5,472 nucleotides of DNA, taken from positions 1-5,472 of the forward strand of contig JAGUXG010000170.1 in the NCBI GenBank assembly GCA_020061965.1, given 5' to 3'. The position numbers and the translations under genes are program-made. Of this stretch, positions 1-5,462 are shown in pieces (position 1 is the stretch's first letter; the number at the start of each line of letters is the position of its first letter). Under the pieces are notes generated by a model. It had not been told where the DNA came from. It worked only from the letters and a program-made list of their open reading frames with translations, and did not search any database. This stretch comes from a bacterium (GTDB lineage Bacteria; UBA9089; UBA9088; JAGUXG01).

Positions 1-5
1 TATGC

Positions 6-21
6 GAAAAATAGGAATTTG
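6..21 (+). repeat. 16-bp motif, copy 1, upstream of the nuoL promoter
   Basis: This 16-base string, GAAAAATAGGAATTTG, occurs again perfectly on the minus strand at 5377-5392, so the two copies are inverted in the window. Relative to transcription both have the same orientation, each upstream of a promoter (nuoL here, gatB there). Here it lies 86 bp before the -35 box; at gatB the gap is 9 bp. It may be a dispersed repeat, an AT-rich upstream promoter element or a regulator site; the sequence alone does not decide. Confidence 0.6.
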
Positions 22-35
22 AAGATTTTTTCTTT

Positions 36-96
36 AATTTCCCATTTTCCTTTCAATTTGTTAAACCTTATCAAAGGGTGCGGAAAATGGGAAATT
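36..96. repeat. 15-bp perfect inverted repeat with 31-nt loop
   Basis: The left arm AATTTCCCATTTTCC (36-50) is the exact reverse complement of GGAAAATGGGAAATT (82-96). The loop is 51-81. No open reading frame of note crosses it. No T-run follows the right arm on the plus strand, so it is not a typical intrinsic terminator for an upstream gene. It ends 11 bp before the proposed nuoL -35 box, so it could be a paired regulator site or a small palindromic intergenic repeat. Confidence 0.7.
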
Positions 97-107
97 GCAG
101 AAACATC

Positions 108-137
108 TTGACTCATCTTTAGTCTTCTAAATATACT
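108..137 (+). promoter_or_regulatory. Predicted sigma70-type promoter of nuoL
   Basis: A -35 box TTGACT (108-113) is separated by 18 bp from a -10 box TATACT (132-137); each differs from consensus at one position. Transcription should start near 143-145, giving a leader of only about 12-14 nt before the nuoL ATG. The match is visible in the sequence; activity is inferred. It implies that nuoL starts its own transcript rather than being read only from an upstream nuo operon. Confidence 0.65.
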
Positions 138-155
138 ATTAAATATTTAGAAGAC
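122..155. promoter_or_regulatory. 13-bp perfect palindrome over the nuoL -10 region, possible operator
   Basis: GTCTTCTAAATAT (122-134) pairs perfectly with ATATTTAGAAGAC (143-155) around an 8-nt centre (135-142). The left arm covers the spacer end and the first half of the -10 box, the right arm covers the expected start site, and the palindrome ends 1 nt before the ATG. Operators of dimeric repressors often sit this way. Because the right arm would be in the transcript and the left arm mostly would not, a DNA-level role is more likely than an mRNA hairpin. If transcription came from further upstream, the hairpin would instead bury the translation start of nuoL. The regulator is unknown. Confidence 0.6.
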
Positions 156-156
156 C

Positions 157-1968
157 ATGATCAATCAATTATTGGCTGTGCCATTAGCTCCATTATTAGC
201 CTTTGCTATCATCTCCTTATTTACCCTTCGTTACAATCGACTTTCTGCGTGTATCTCTATCTTTGGAATAGCCATCTCTCTTGTCATTTCTCTGAACTTT
301 GCTCTCCATCTCATTATCTCGCCGCATCCTGAGGAATATTTTATGCCCTGGATTAAGATTGGTGCTGTTCAAATTCCCTTAGAGATTATAGTTGACCCTC
401 TTTCTATGATGATGTTGGTCGTTGTCTCCTTTGTAAGCCTGTGTATTCAAGTCTATTCCATAGGCTATATGCACGGAGATACAGGTCTTTCCAGATACTA
501 TGGCTTTATCTCTCTCTTCTCCTTCTCTATGCTCACCCTTGTCCTCTCTAATAACTTTGTCCAGATGTATATTGCCTGGGAATTGGTTGGCTTATGTTCA
601 TATCTATTGATTGGCTTCTGGTATCATAAGCCTTCTGCTGCTGCTGCTGGAAAGAAGGCGTTTCTCACTACAAGATTAGGAGATGTCGGGTTTTTAATTG
701 GCATACTTCTCATCTTTAAGCTAACAGGCACACTAAGTTTTCCTGAGGTCAGCGCCGCAATCTCCGAGGGATGGATTTCAGGCACAGAATTGACCCTGAT
801 TGGCCTTCTAATCTCCTGTGGAGCTATCGGAAAGAGCGCCCAGTTTCCTCTTCATGTCTGGCTCCCAGATGCAATGGAGGGTCCAACGCCTATCTCTGCT
901 TTGATTCATGCCGCGACTATGGTTGCTGCTGGTGTCTATCTTGTGGCAAGGGTATTCTTCATCTTTCTGCCATCCACATCTGCTATGGCTGTGGTTGCCT
1001 ATATTGGAGGATTCACCGCCCTTTTTGCGGCAACGATTGCCTTAGCCCAGAATGACATCAAAAGGATTGTTGCCTATTCTACCCTCTCTCAATTAGGTCT
1101 TATGATGCTTGCTTTAGGTTCTGGTGGCTATACCCCTGCCTGCTTCCATCTGATGACCCATGCCTTCTTCAAGGCTCTGCTCTTTCTCTGTGCAGGTTCT
1201 GTTATCCATAGCCTTCATTCAAACAACATTTGGGATGGAGGAGGACTTCTTCGTAAAATGCCTATCACTGCGATTTGCTTCATTATGGGTGGCTTCTCTC
1301 TGGTAGGTCTGCCACCATTTGCTGGATTCTTCAGCAAGGATGAGATTTTTCTTACGGTCTTTGCAAGAGGAGACACTATCCTTTTTGTCATGGCGGCTAT
1401 GACTATCTTTCTCACTGCCCTTTATACCTTTCGGCTGTTCTTTGTTGTCTTTACAGGCGAAGAGAAGAAGAAGGTTCATGAGTCGCCCCCAGTTATGACA
1501 ATACCTATGATCCTTTTGGCGATACTCTCCCTAATCTCAGGTTGGTGGGGTCCACAATTTTCACATCTGATTCACGCAGAGGGTGCTTTTCATCCAGAAG
1601 AAGAACAATTGGTAATGGTTCTGGCTATAGCTCTGGCCATAGCTGGAATATTTTTTGCCTGGGTTATATATGCCAAAAAGGAGGTCTCATCTGAGAGACT
1701 CTGCCAGCAATTTGCCCCGATTAACAGCCTTCTGACCAATAAATACTGGATTGATGAGCTTTATGGCTCAACAGTGGTCTGGTTTGTCCAATTTGTCTCA
1801 AGCATAAGCAGATGGATAGATGTTTGGATTGTAGATGGCTTAGTCAATTGTATAGGAAAACTCACAGCCCTTTTAGGTAGGCTCATAAGGCTCATCCAGA
1901 CCGGATACCTTCAGAACTATATCTTCCTAATGATTGCTGGCCTTGTCATCCTTCTCCTTATATTTTAA
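157..1968 (+). CDS. nuoL: NADH-quinone oxidoreductase subunit L (NuoL)
   Basis: NuoL is the distal antiporter-like membrane subunit of respiratory complex I and carries out part of the proton translocation driven by NADH oxidation and quinone reduction. The protein has 603 residues, close to the usual length of about 610, and is strongly hydrophobic throughout. Family signatures are clear: WELVGLCSYLLIGFW around 141-155 with the channel glutamate E142, GKSAQFPLHVWLPDAMEGPTP from 225 with K226, ALIHAAT with H251, THAFFKA with H335 and K339, and FFSKDE with K394. The C-terminal part (about 527-603: NKYWIDELYG, then VDGLVNCIG, GRLIR and QTGYLQNY) matches the long lateral helix and final transmembrane helix of NuoL, which separates it from NuoM, NuoN and most MrpA or hydrogenase relatives. 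An in-frame TAG three codons upstream (148-150) makes the ATG at 157 the earliest start. No Shine-Dalgarno motif is seen. No nuoK precedes it within 156 bp and no nuoM follows. Confidence 0.96.
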   Translation: MINQLLAVPLAPLLAFAIISLFTLRYNRLSACISIFGIAISLVISLNFALHLIISPHPEEYFMPWIKIGAVQIPLEIIVDPLSMMMLVVVSFVSLCIQVYSIGYMHGDTGLSRYYGFISLFSFSMLTLVLSNNFVQMYIAWELVGLCSYLLIGFWYHKPSAAAAGKKAFLTTRLGDVGFLIGILLIFKLTGTLSFPEVSAAISEGWISGTELTLIGLLISCGAIGKSAQFPLHVWLPDAMEGPTPISALIHAATMVAAGVYLVARVFFIFLPSTSAMAVVAYIGGFTALFAATIALAQNDIKRIVAYSTLSQLGLMMLALGSGGYTPACFHLMTHAFFKALLFLCAGSVIHSLHSNNIWDGGGLLRKMPITAICFIMGGFSLVGLPPFAGFFSKDEIFLTVFARGDTILFVMAAMTIFLTALYTFRLFFVVFTGEEKKKVHESPPVMTIPMILLAILSLISGWWGPQFSHLIHAEGAFHPEEEQLVMVLAIALAIAGIFFAWVIYAKKEVSSERLCQQFAPINSLLTNKYWIDELYGSTVVWFVQFVSSISRWIDVWIVDGLVNCIGKLTALLGRLIRLIQTGYLQNYIFLMIAGLVILLLIF

Positions 1969-1972
1969 AAAA

Positions 1973-2698
1973 ATGGTAATCATCAGGGTGTTTGACCTCC
2001 ATAAGTCCTTTTCAGGAAAGAAGGTTCTGGATGGACTCAATCTTGCAATAGAAGAAGGGGAGACCTATGTTATTATAGGTAGGTCAGGGGCAGGAAAGAG
2101 CATTCTCTTAAAACATATAATCGGTCTTCTGTTGCCAGATTCTGGAATAATAGAGGTATTTGGCCAGAATATAGTTCCCCTGAAAGAAGAAGATCTTTGC
2201 AAGATACGGGAGAGATTCGGCGTTGTCTTTCAAGGCTCTGCTCTCTTTGATTCTTTGACTATAGCTGAAAATGTTGGCTTCTTTCTCTTTGAACATACAA
2301 CCCTATCCTACCCGAAGATTATCAATAGAGTAAAAGAGGTTTTATCCCTTGTGGGTCTTGAGAATATTCTTAATCTGTATCCTGCCTCTCTTTCAGGCGG
2401 AATGAGGAAGAGGGTGGCTTTAGCTCGGGCAATCATCACCGAGCCAAAGGTTCTTTTCTATGATGAGCCAACCACAGGCATAGACCCAATCTTAAAATTG
2501 GAGATAGACGAGCTTATCAAGAATATTGGCAAGAGATTAGGCATAACATCTGTGGTTGTCACCCATGACCTTGTCTCAGCCTATCATTTAGCTGATAAGA
2601 TTGCGCTGTTAGATGGAGGAAAGATAATAGCTGAGGGCCTTCCTTCTGAGATAAGAAAGAGCAAGGATCCAAGGGTTAGTCAATTTGTAGGAGGATGA
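1973..2698 (+). CDS. mlaF: MlaF-like ABC transporter ATP-binding protein
   Basis: This is the cytoplasmic ATPase of an ABC importer-like lipid transporter of the Mla/Mce type, which in Gram-negative bacteria moves phospholipids between inner and outer membrane. With the ATG at 1973 it has 241 residues. Visible motifs are Walker A GRSGAGKS (36-43), the Q-loop region VFQGSALFDSLTIAENV (Q87), signature LSGGMRKRVALARA (140-153), Walker B LFYDEPTTG (161-169, catalytic E165), D-loop GIDP and switch H198 in VTHDL. The strings GSALFDSLT, SGGMRKRVALARA and YDEPTTGIDPI are characteristic of MlaF rather than of general ABC ATPases. An upstream in-frame ATG at 1934 would add 13 residues encoded inside nuoL and unlike the family, so 1973 is preferred. 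It starts 4 nt after the nuoL stop, within an A-run and without a Shine-Dalgarno motif, so it is probably co-transcribed with nuoL. The permease MlaE and substrate-binding MlaD are not in the window, so the partner is unknown. Confidence 0.88.
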   Translation: MVIIRVFDLHKSFSGKKVLDGLNLAIEEGETYVIIGRSGAGKSILLKHIIGLLLPDSGIIEVFGQNIVPLKEEDLCKIRERFGVVFQGSALFDSLTIAENVGFFLFEHTTLSYPKIINRVKEVLSLVGLENILNLYPASLSGGMRKRVALARAIITEPKVLFYDEPTTGIDPILKLEIDELIKNIGKRLGITSVVVTHDLVSAYHLADKIALLDGGKIIAEGLPSEIRKSKDPRVSQFVGG

Positions 2699-2721
2699 AT
2701 TATAGTATACCCAAGTAAATC

Positions 2722-2832
2722 AGGTTTACAAAGAAAGTGATTGTAAGTTTAGAATGTTGTAAGTTGTATGTTATTTGTTCTACTTCTTCAACCTACAACT
2801 TACAACCTACAACAAAAATCTTTGGTAAACCT
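2722..2832. repeat. Nested palindromic intergenic element with 7-bp units
   Basis: Inner arms GTTGTAAGTTGTA (2756-2768) and TACAACTTACAAC (2794-2806) are perfect 13-bp inverted repeats around a 25-nt loop; after one mismatch three more pairs can form. The right arm belongs to a run of 7-bp units of the form CYTACAA (2793-2813), and TTGTAAGTT also occurs as a direct repeat at 2741-2749 and 2758-2766. Outer arms AGGTTTACAAAG (2722-2733) and CTTTGGTAAACCT (2820-2832) match except for one extra base. The nested, self-complementary and non-coding layout resembles a dispersed palindromic repeat or a small non-autonomous mobile element. No target-site duplication is obvious. The plus strand lacks a T-run after it, so it is not a standard terminator for mlaF. 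Confidence 0.65.
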
Positions 2833-2851
2833 TGTGTTCCTTAAGTATAAT
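2822..2851 (+). promoter_or_regulatory. Possible truB promoter
   Basis: A perfect -10 box TATAAT (2846-2851) follows a weaker -35 box TTGGTA (2822-2827, four of six consensus bases) at 18 bp. Transcription would begin near 2857-2859, leaving a leader of about 64 nt before truB. The -35 box lies in the right outer arm of the palindromic element, so the element may supply part of the promoter. The -35 match is only moderate, and read-through from mlaF is the alternative source of truB mRNA. Confidence 0.45.
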
Positions 2852-2921
2852 AAATCTTTTTTTATCTCCACCTCGATTCCTTGAATCCTTTTTAATTTTA
2901 CTAAAATGTTGTGAGCCATAA

Positions 2922-3806
2922 ATGGATGGACTAATTTTAATAGATAAACCTGCTGGCATGACCTCTTTTGGGGTTGTTGATAAGATAAAGAGACGGATAA
3001 AAAAGACAAAGGTTGGCCACAGCGGGACACTTGACCCTCAAGCAACAGGTCTCTTGTTAATCTTGATTGGTCGGGCAACAAAGATAGTTGAATACCTTTA
3101 TGAGCTTCATAAAGAGTATGTCGCCGGAGCAATGATAGGTATCAGAACAGACACTCAGGATATATGGGGTAAAATAGAAAGCCAGGAAGGCGCAGACCAG
3201 ATAAAGAGAGAGGATATAGAGGCACTCATCCCTAAGTTTTGCGGAAAAATCAAGCAGATCCCACCTATGGTTTCAGCCTTGCACTATCAAGGAGAGAGGT
3301 TGTATAAGCTGGCCAAAAAAGGGATTGTTGTTGAGAGAAAAGAGAGGAATGTTACCATTTATAGATTAAACCTTATGGATTTCAAAGAGGGAGAGCATCC
3401 TGAGGTAAGATTTGATGTCGTATGTTCAGGAGGAACCTATATTCGAACGCTCTTTGCTGATATTGGAGAGGCTTTGGGCAGGGGTGCAGCCTTGAATTAT
3501 CTTAGAAGGGTGAAGATTGGAGATTTTGAGATAGAAAGGGCTGTGACATTAGAAAGGTTTTTTGAGATAGATGATGGCAAATTAGAAAGCATTGTTCTTC
3601 CGATAGCGGAAATCCTCTCTTTTCTACCTGAGGTGAGGGTTGATGACCCTTACCGCATCCTTCATGGGCAGCCCTTTCGGTATCTTGGTGGGCCAATTGG
3701 GCTTTTCAGGATTCTATCTGACGAAGGCGTCCTGCTCGGGATAGGCAGGGGCGAAAATAAGATAGGCAGACCTGTCAAGGTTTTGGCAGACTTTGATGAT
3801 CTGTAA
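2922..3806 (+). CDS. truB: tRNA pseudouridine(55) synthase TruB
   Basis: TruB isomerises uridine 55 in the T-loop of elongator tRNAs to pseudouridine in the cytoplasm and also helps tRNA folding. The protein has 294 residues, within the normal bacterial range of about 290-315. It opens with GLILIDKPAGMTSF (3-16), then the catalytic motif GHSGTLDPQATGLL (32-45) with nucleophile D38, KEYVAGAMIGIRTDTQD (64-80) with Y66, QIPPMVSALHYQGERLYKLAKKG (112-134), and CSGGTYIRTLFADIG (168-182) with R175. Residues from about 230 to the end fit the small C-terminal PUA-like RNA-binding domain. An in-frame TAA directly before the ATG rules out a longer start. Only a weak GTGA lies 7 nt upstream. The usual neighbours rbfA, ribF and rpsO are absent; the gene stands alone between a palindromic element and the convergent gatB. 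Confidence 0.96.
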   Translation: MDGLILIDKPAGMTSFGVVDKIKRRIKKTKVGHSGTLDPQATGLLLILIGRATKIVEYLYELHKEYVAGAMIGIRTDTQDIWGKIESQEGADQIKREDIEALIPKFCGKIKQIPPMVSALHYQGERLYKLAKKGIVVERKERNVTIYRLNLMDFKEGEHPEVRFDVVCSGGTYIRTLFADIGEALGRGAALNYLRRVKIGDFEIERAVTLERFFEIDDGKLESIVLPIAEILSFLPEVRVDDPYRILHGQPFRYLGGPIGLFRILSDEGVLLGIGRGENKIGRPVKVLADFDDL

Positions 3807-3826
3807 AATTGAGTATTTTTTCAAGC

Positions 3827-3847
3827 AATTCTTGATTTGCAAGAATT
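3827..3847. other. Hairpin between truB and gatB without a U-tract
   Basis: AATTCTTG (3827-3834) pairs perfectly with CAAGAATT (3840-3847) around the 5-nt loop ATTTG. It begins 20 nt after the truB stop. No T-run follows it on either strand; the only T-run on the plus strand (3815-3821) precedes it. It may protect or process the truB transcript end, but it is a poor intrinsic terminator by the usual criteria. Confidence 0.45.
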
Positions 3848-3873
3848 ATAAAAATCTTGGCTTCGTCAAGATT
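3848..3873 (-). terminator. Rho-independent terminator of gatB
   Basis: Read on the minus strand, AATCTTG and CAAGATT pair around ACGAAGC, and the stem can be extended to about 9 bp with one G-T wobble. The run TTTTT starts at the end of the stem. The hairpin starts 3 nt after the gatB TAG stop codon, which is the expected place. The stem is short and AT-rich, so efficiency is uncertain. On the plus strand no T-run follows, so it would not act equally on truB. Confidence 0.65.
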
Positions 3874-3876
3874 ACT

Positions 3877-5325
3877 CTAAAAGGTATACTTTTCTATCCT
3901 ATCAAGAAGAAGTTGGTTGACCAGGGCTGGGTTTGCCTTTCCCTGGGTCTTCTTCATAATCTGACCAATAAGGGAGCCGGCTGCCTTTTTCTTCCCTTGT
4001 CGATAATCGCAAATAGCCTGTGGATTCTCTGAAAGCACCTCATCAATCACAGAAAGAAGGCTACCCGTATCCTTTATCTGAAGCAATCCCTTCTCTTTGA
4101 CTATCTCCTCTGGGTCTTTTCCTGTATTAAAAATATCAGCAAAAACCTCTTTTCCTATCTTTCCGCTTATGAGACCATCATCTATCAGTTTCAGCATCTT
4201 GGTTAAAAGCTGGGGTTTTACTAAGGAATCAGCAATCTTCTTCTTGCTTTCAGCCAATAAAGCCAAAAATTCTGTCATTATCCAGTTGCTGACTATCTTT
4301 GGCTTGCCGTAATCCTTCAGGCAGGTTTCAAAAAAATCAGCCAGCTCTTTTGTTGCTGTCAAAACTTCTGCATCATACTCAGGGAGCCCATAATCTCTTA
4401 TAAACCTTTTCCTCTTTTGAGATGGAAGCTCTGGAATCTGGGCTCTAATCCTTTCTACCTCCTCTTTTTCTACTACTAATGGAAGGAGGTCTGGCTCAGG
4501 AAAATACCTATAATCTTTTGCCTCTTCTTTTGTTCTCATAGAGAATGTCTCCTGCTTCTTTTCATCAAAGAGCCTTGTTGATTGAATTATCTTTTCGCCT
4601 TTGCCAATAAGGTCTGTCTGCCTCTTTATCTCGTAATGTAGAGCCTTTTCAACCCCACGAAATGAATTGAGGTTCTTTATCTCCACCTTCTCTCCAAACC
4701 CTTCTCCCTCTTTCCTCACAGAGACATTCACATCACAGCGTAATGACCCTTCTTCCATATTGCAGTCTGAAACCCCTGTATATTGAAGGATTGCTTTTAT
4801 TTCGGTAAGGTAAGCATATGCCTCTTCTGGGCTTTTTATGTCTGGTTCAGAGACTATCTCTATCAAAGACGTTCCACAACGATTGAAATCAACAAGGGAT
4901 GACCTCTTATCGTGCATCAGTTTTCCTGCATCTTCTTCAAGGTGAAGACGGGTTATTCCTATCTTTTTTCCATCAATCTCAATATGTCCTTCTGTAGCTA
5001 ATGGTTCATCATATTGAGATATTTGGTATGCCTTCGGCAGGTCAGGATAAAAATAGTTCTTGCGGTGAAATCTGGACTGCCTATGTATCTTACAATTCAA
5101 AGCTAAAGCGGCAATTATAGCCAGTTCTAATACCTTTTTATTAAAGACAGGCAGAACACCTGGCAATCCAAGGCACCTGGGGCAAACTTGGGTATTTGGA
5201 GAAGCCCCAAACTTAGTTGGACAGGAGCAGAATATCTTTGAAAGGCAAGCAAGTTGGCAATGAACCTCTAATCCAATTACTGGTTCAAGGTTTATAGAAT
5301 TCTCAGTGGATTTATTCTCATTCAT
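3877..5325 (-). CDS. gatB: Aspartyl/glutamyl-tRNA amidotransferase subunit B (GatB)
   Basis: GatB is the tRNA-binding and kinase subunit of GatCAB, which turns Glu-tRNA(Gln), and in many bacteria Asp-tRNA(Asn), into correctly charged Gln- or Asn-tRNA; it activates the carboxyl group with ATP, and GatA supplies ammonia. The protein has 482 residues, the normal length. Visible motifs are VIGLEVHCQL (16-25), four cysteines C33, C35, C48 and C51 in a CxC/CxxC pattern that fits the zinc site, RKNYFYPDLPKAYQISQYD (88-106), RLHLEEDAGKL (126-136), SLVDFNR and LIEIVSEPD (143-162), EEGSLRCDVNVSV (191-203) and KVEIKNLNSF (213-222). The C-terminal helical YqeY-like tail ends in GQIMKKTQGKANPALVNQLL (454-473). 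Two in-frame TAA codons lie directly before the ATG, and the next Met is at 137, so the start is fixed. It has its own promoter and terminator; gatA and gatC are not in the window. Confidence 0.97.
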   Translation of the reverse strand: MNENKSTENSINLEPVIGLEVHCQLACLSKIFCSCPTKFGASPNTQVCPRCLGLPGVLPVFNKKVLELAIIAALALNCKIHRQSRFHRKNYFYPDLPKAYQISQYDEPLATEGHIEIDGKKIGITRLHLEEDAGKLMHDKRSSLVDFNRCGTSLIEIVSEPDIKSPEEAYAYLTEIKAILQYTGVSDCNMEEGSLRCDVNVSVRKEGEGFGEKVEIKNLNSFRGVEKALHYEIKRQTDLIGKGEKIIQSTRLFDEKKQETFSMRTKEEAKDYRYFPEPDLLPLVVEKEEVERIRAQIPELPSQKRKRFIRDYGLPEYDAEVLTATKELADFFETCLKDYGKPKIVSNWIMTEFLALLAESKKKIADSLVKPQLLTKMLKLIDDGLISGKIGKEVFADIFNTGKDPEEIVKEKGLLQIKDTGSLLSVIDEVLSENPQAICDYRQGKKKAAGSLIGQIMKKTQGKANPALVNQLLLDRIEKYTF

Positions 5326-5337
5326 TTATTATAGAGC

Positions 5338-5367
5338 AATATAGCACAAAAATTCTTTCTTTGTCAA
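5338..5367 (-). promoter_or_regulatory. Strong predicted sigma70-type promoter of gatB
   Basis: On the minus strand a perfect -35 box TTGACA (5367-5362) and a -10 box TATATT (5343-5338) are separated by 18 bp. TG one base before the -10 box makes it an extended -10 promoter. Only 12 nt lie between the -10 box and the ATG, so transcription should begin about 5-7 nt before the start codon, giving a nearly leaderless mRNA. There is no Shine-Dalgarno sequence in that space. Confidence 0.75.
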
Positions 5368-5376
5368 GGAATGTTG

Positions 5377-5392
5377 CAAATTCCTATTTTTC
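5377..5392 (-). repeat. 16-bp motif, copy 2, upstream of the gatB promoter
   Basis: Read on the minus strand this is the same GAAAAATAGGAATTTG as at 6-21. It ends 9 bp before the -35 box of gatB, a position where AT-rich upstream elements or activators act. Flanking bases differ from those of copy 1, so the conserved unit is short. The 80 bases beyond it, to the end of the window, are AT-rich and hold no gene that I can see. Confidence 0.6.
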
Positions 5393-5462
5393 TCTACCCT
5401 TGATGCAAGATTATCTTTTTGCTCTAAATTAAACCTTTCATCTTAAATTTTTCTCCATTTTT

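Noticed and set aside
642..653. GCTGCTGCTGCT run in nuoL as a variable microsatellite
   Set aside because: It encodes a short alanine stretch before the conserved KKAF segment, has only four units and is not long enough to suggest phase variation.
771..1055. Alternative-frame reading frame of 94 codons inside nuoL
   Set aside because: It is Cys-rich and has the look of a frame-shifted shadow; nuoL covers this region with conserved motifs.
1934..1972. Longer mlaF reading frame starting at the ATG inside nuoL
   Set aside because: The extra 13 residues overlap the nuoL C-terminus and do not match the family; MVIIRVFDLHKSF from 1973 is the normal beginning of this ATPase.
1963..1976. TTTTAAAAAAATGG at the nuoL-mlaF junction as a slippery frameshift site
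   Set aside because: Both proteins have normal ends and a fusion is not known for either family; the A-run is simply the stop, the spacer and the start.
2875..2898. Short hairpin GATTC/GAATC followed by CTTTTTAATTTT as a terminator
   Set aside because: A 5-bp stem with a 3-nt loop is too weak, and it lies downstream of the proposed truB promoter, where termination would block truB.
2902..2907. TAAAAT as an alternative truB -10 box with TTGAAT at 2881-2886
   Set aside because: The spacer would be only 15 bp; the perfect TATAAT at 2846-2851 with an 18-bp spacer is better.
2800..3132. Minus-strand reading frame of 110 codons over the start of truB
   Set aside because: It is the shadow of truB and of the intergenic repeat, with no recognisable domain; truB is clear on the other strand.
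3793..4032. Plus-strand reading frame of 79 codons after truB
   Set aside because: It overlaps the truB stop, the hairpins and the 3' end of gatB and resembles no protein; it is a shadow of gatB.
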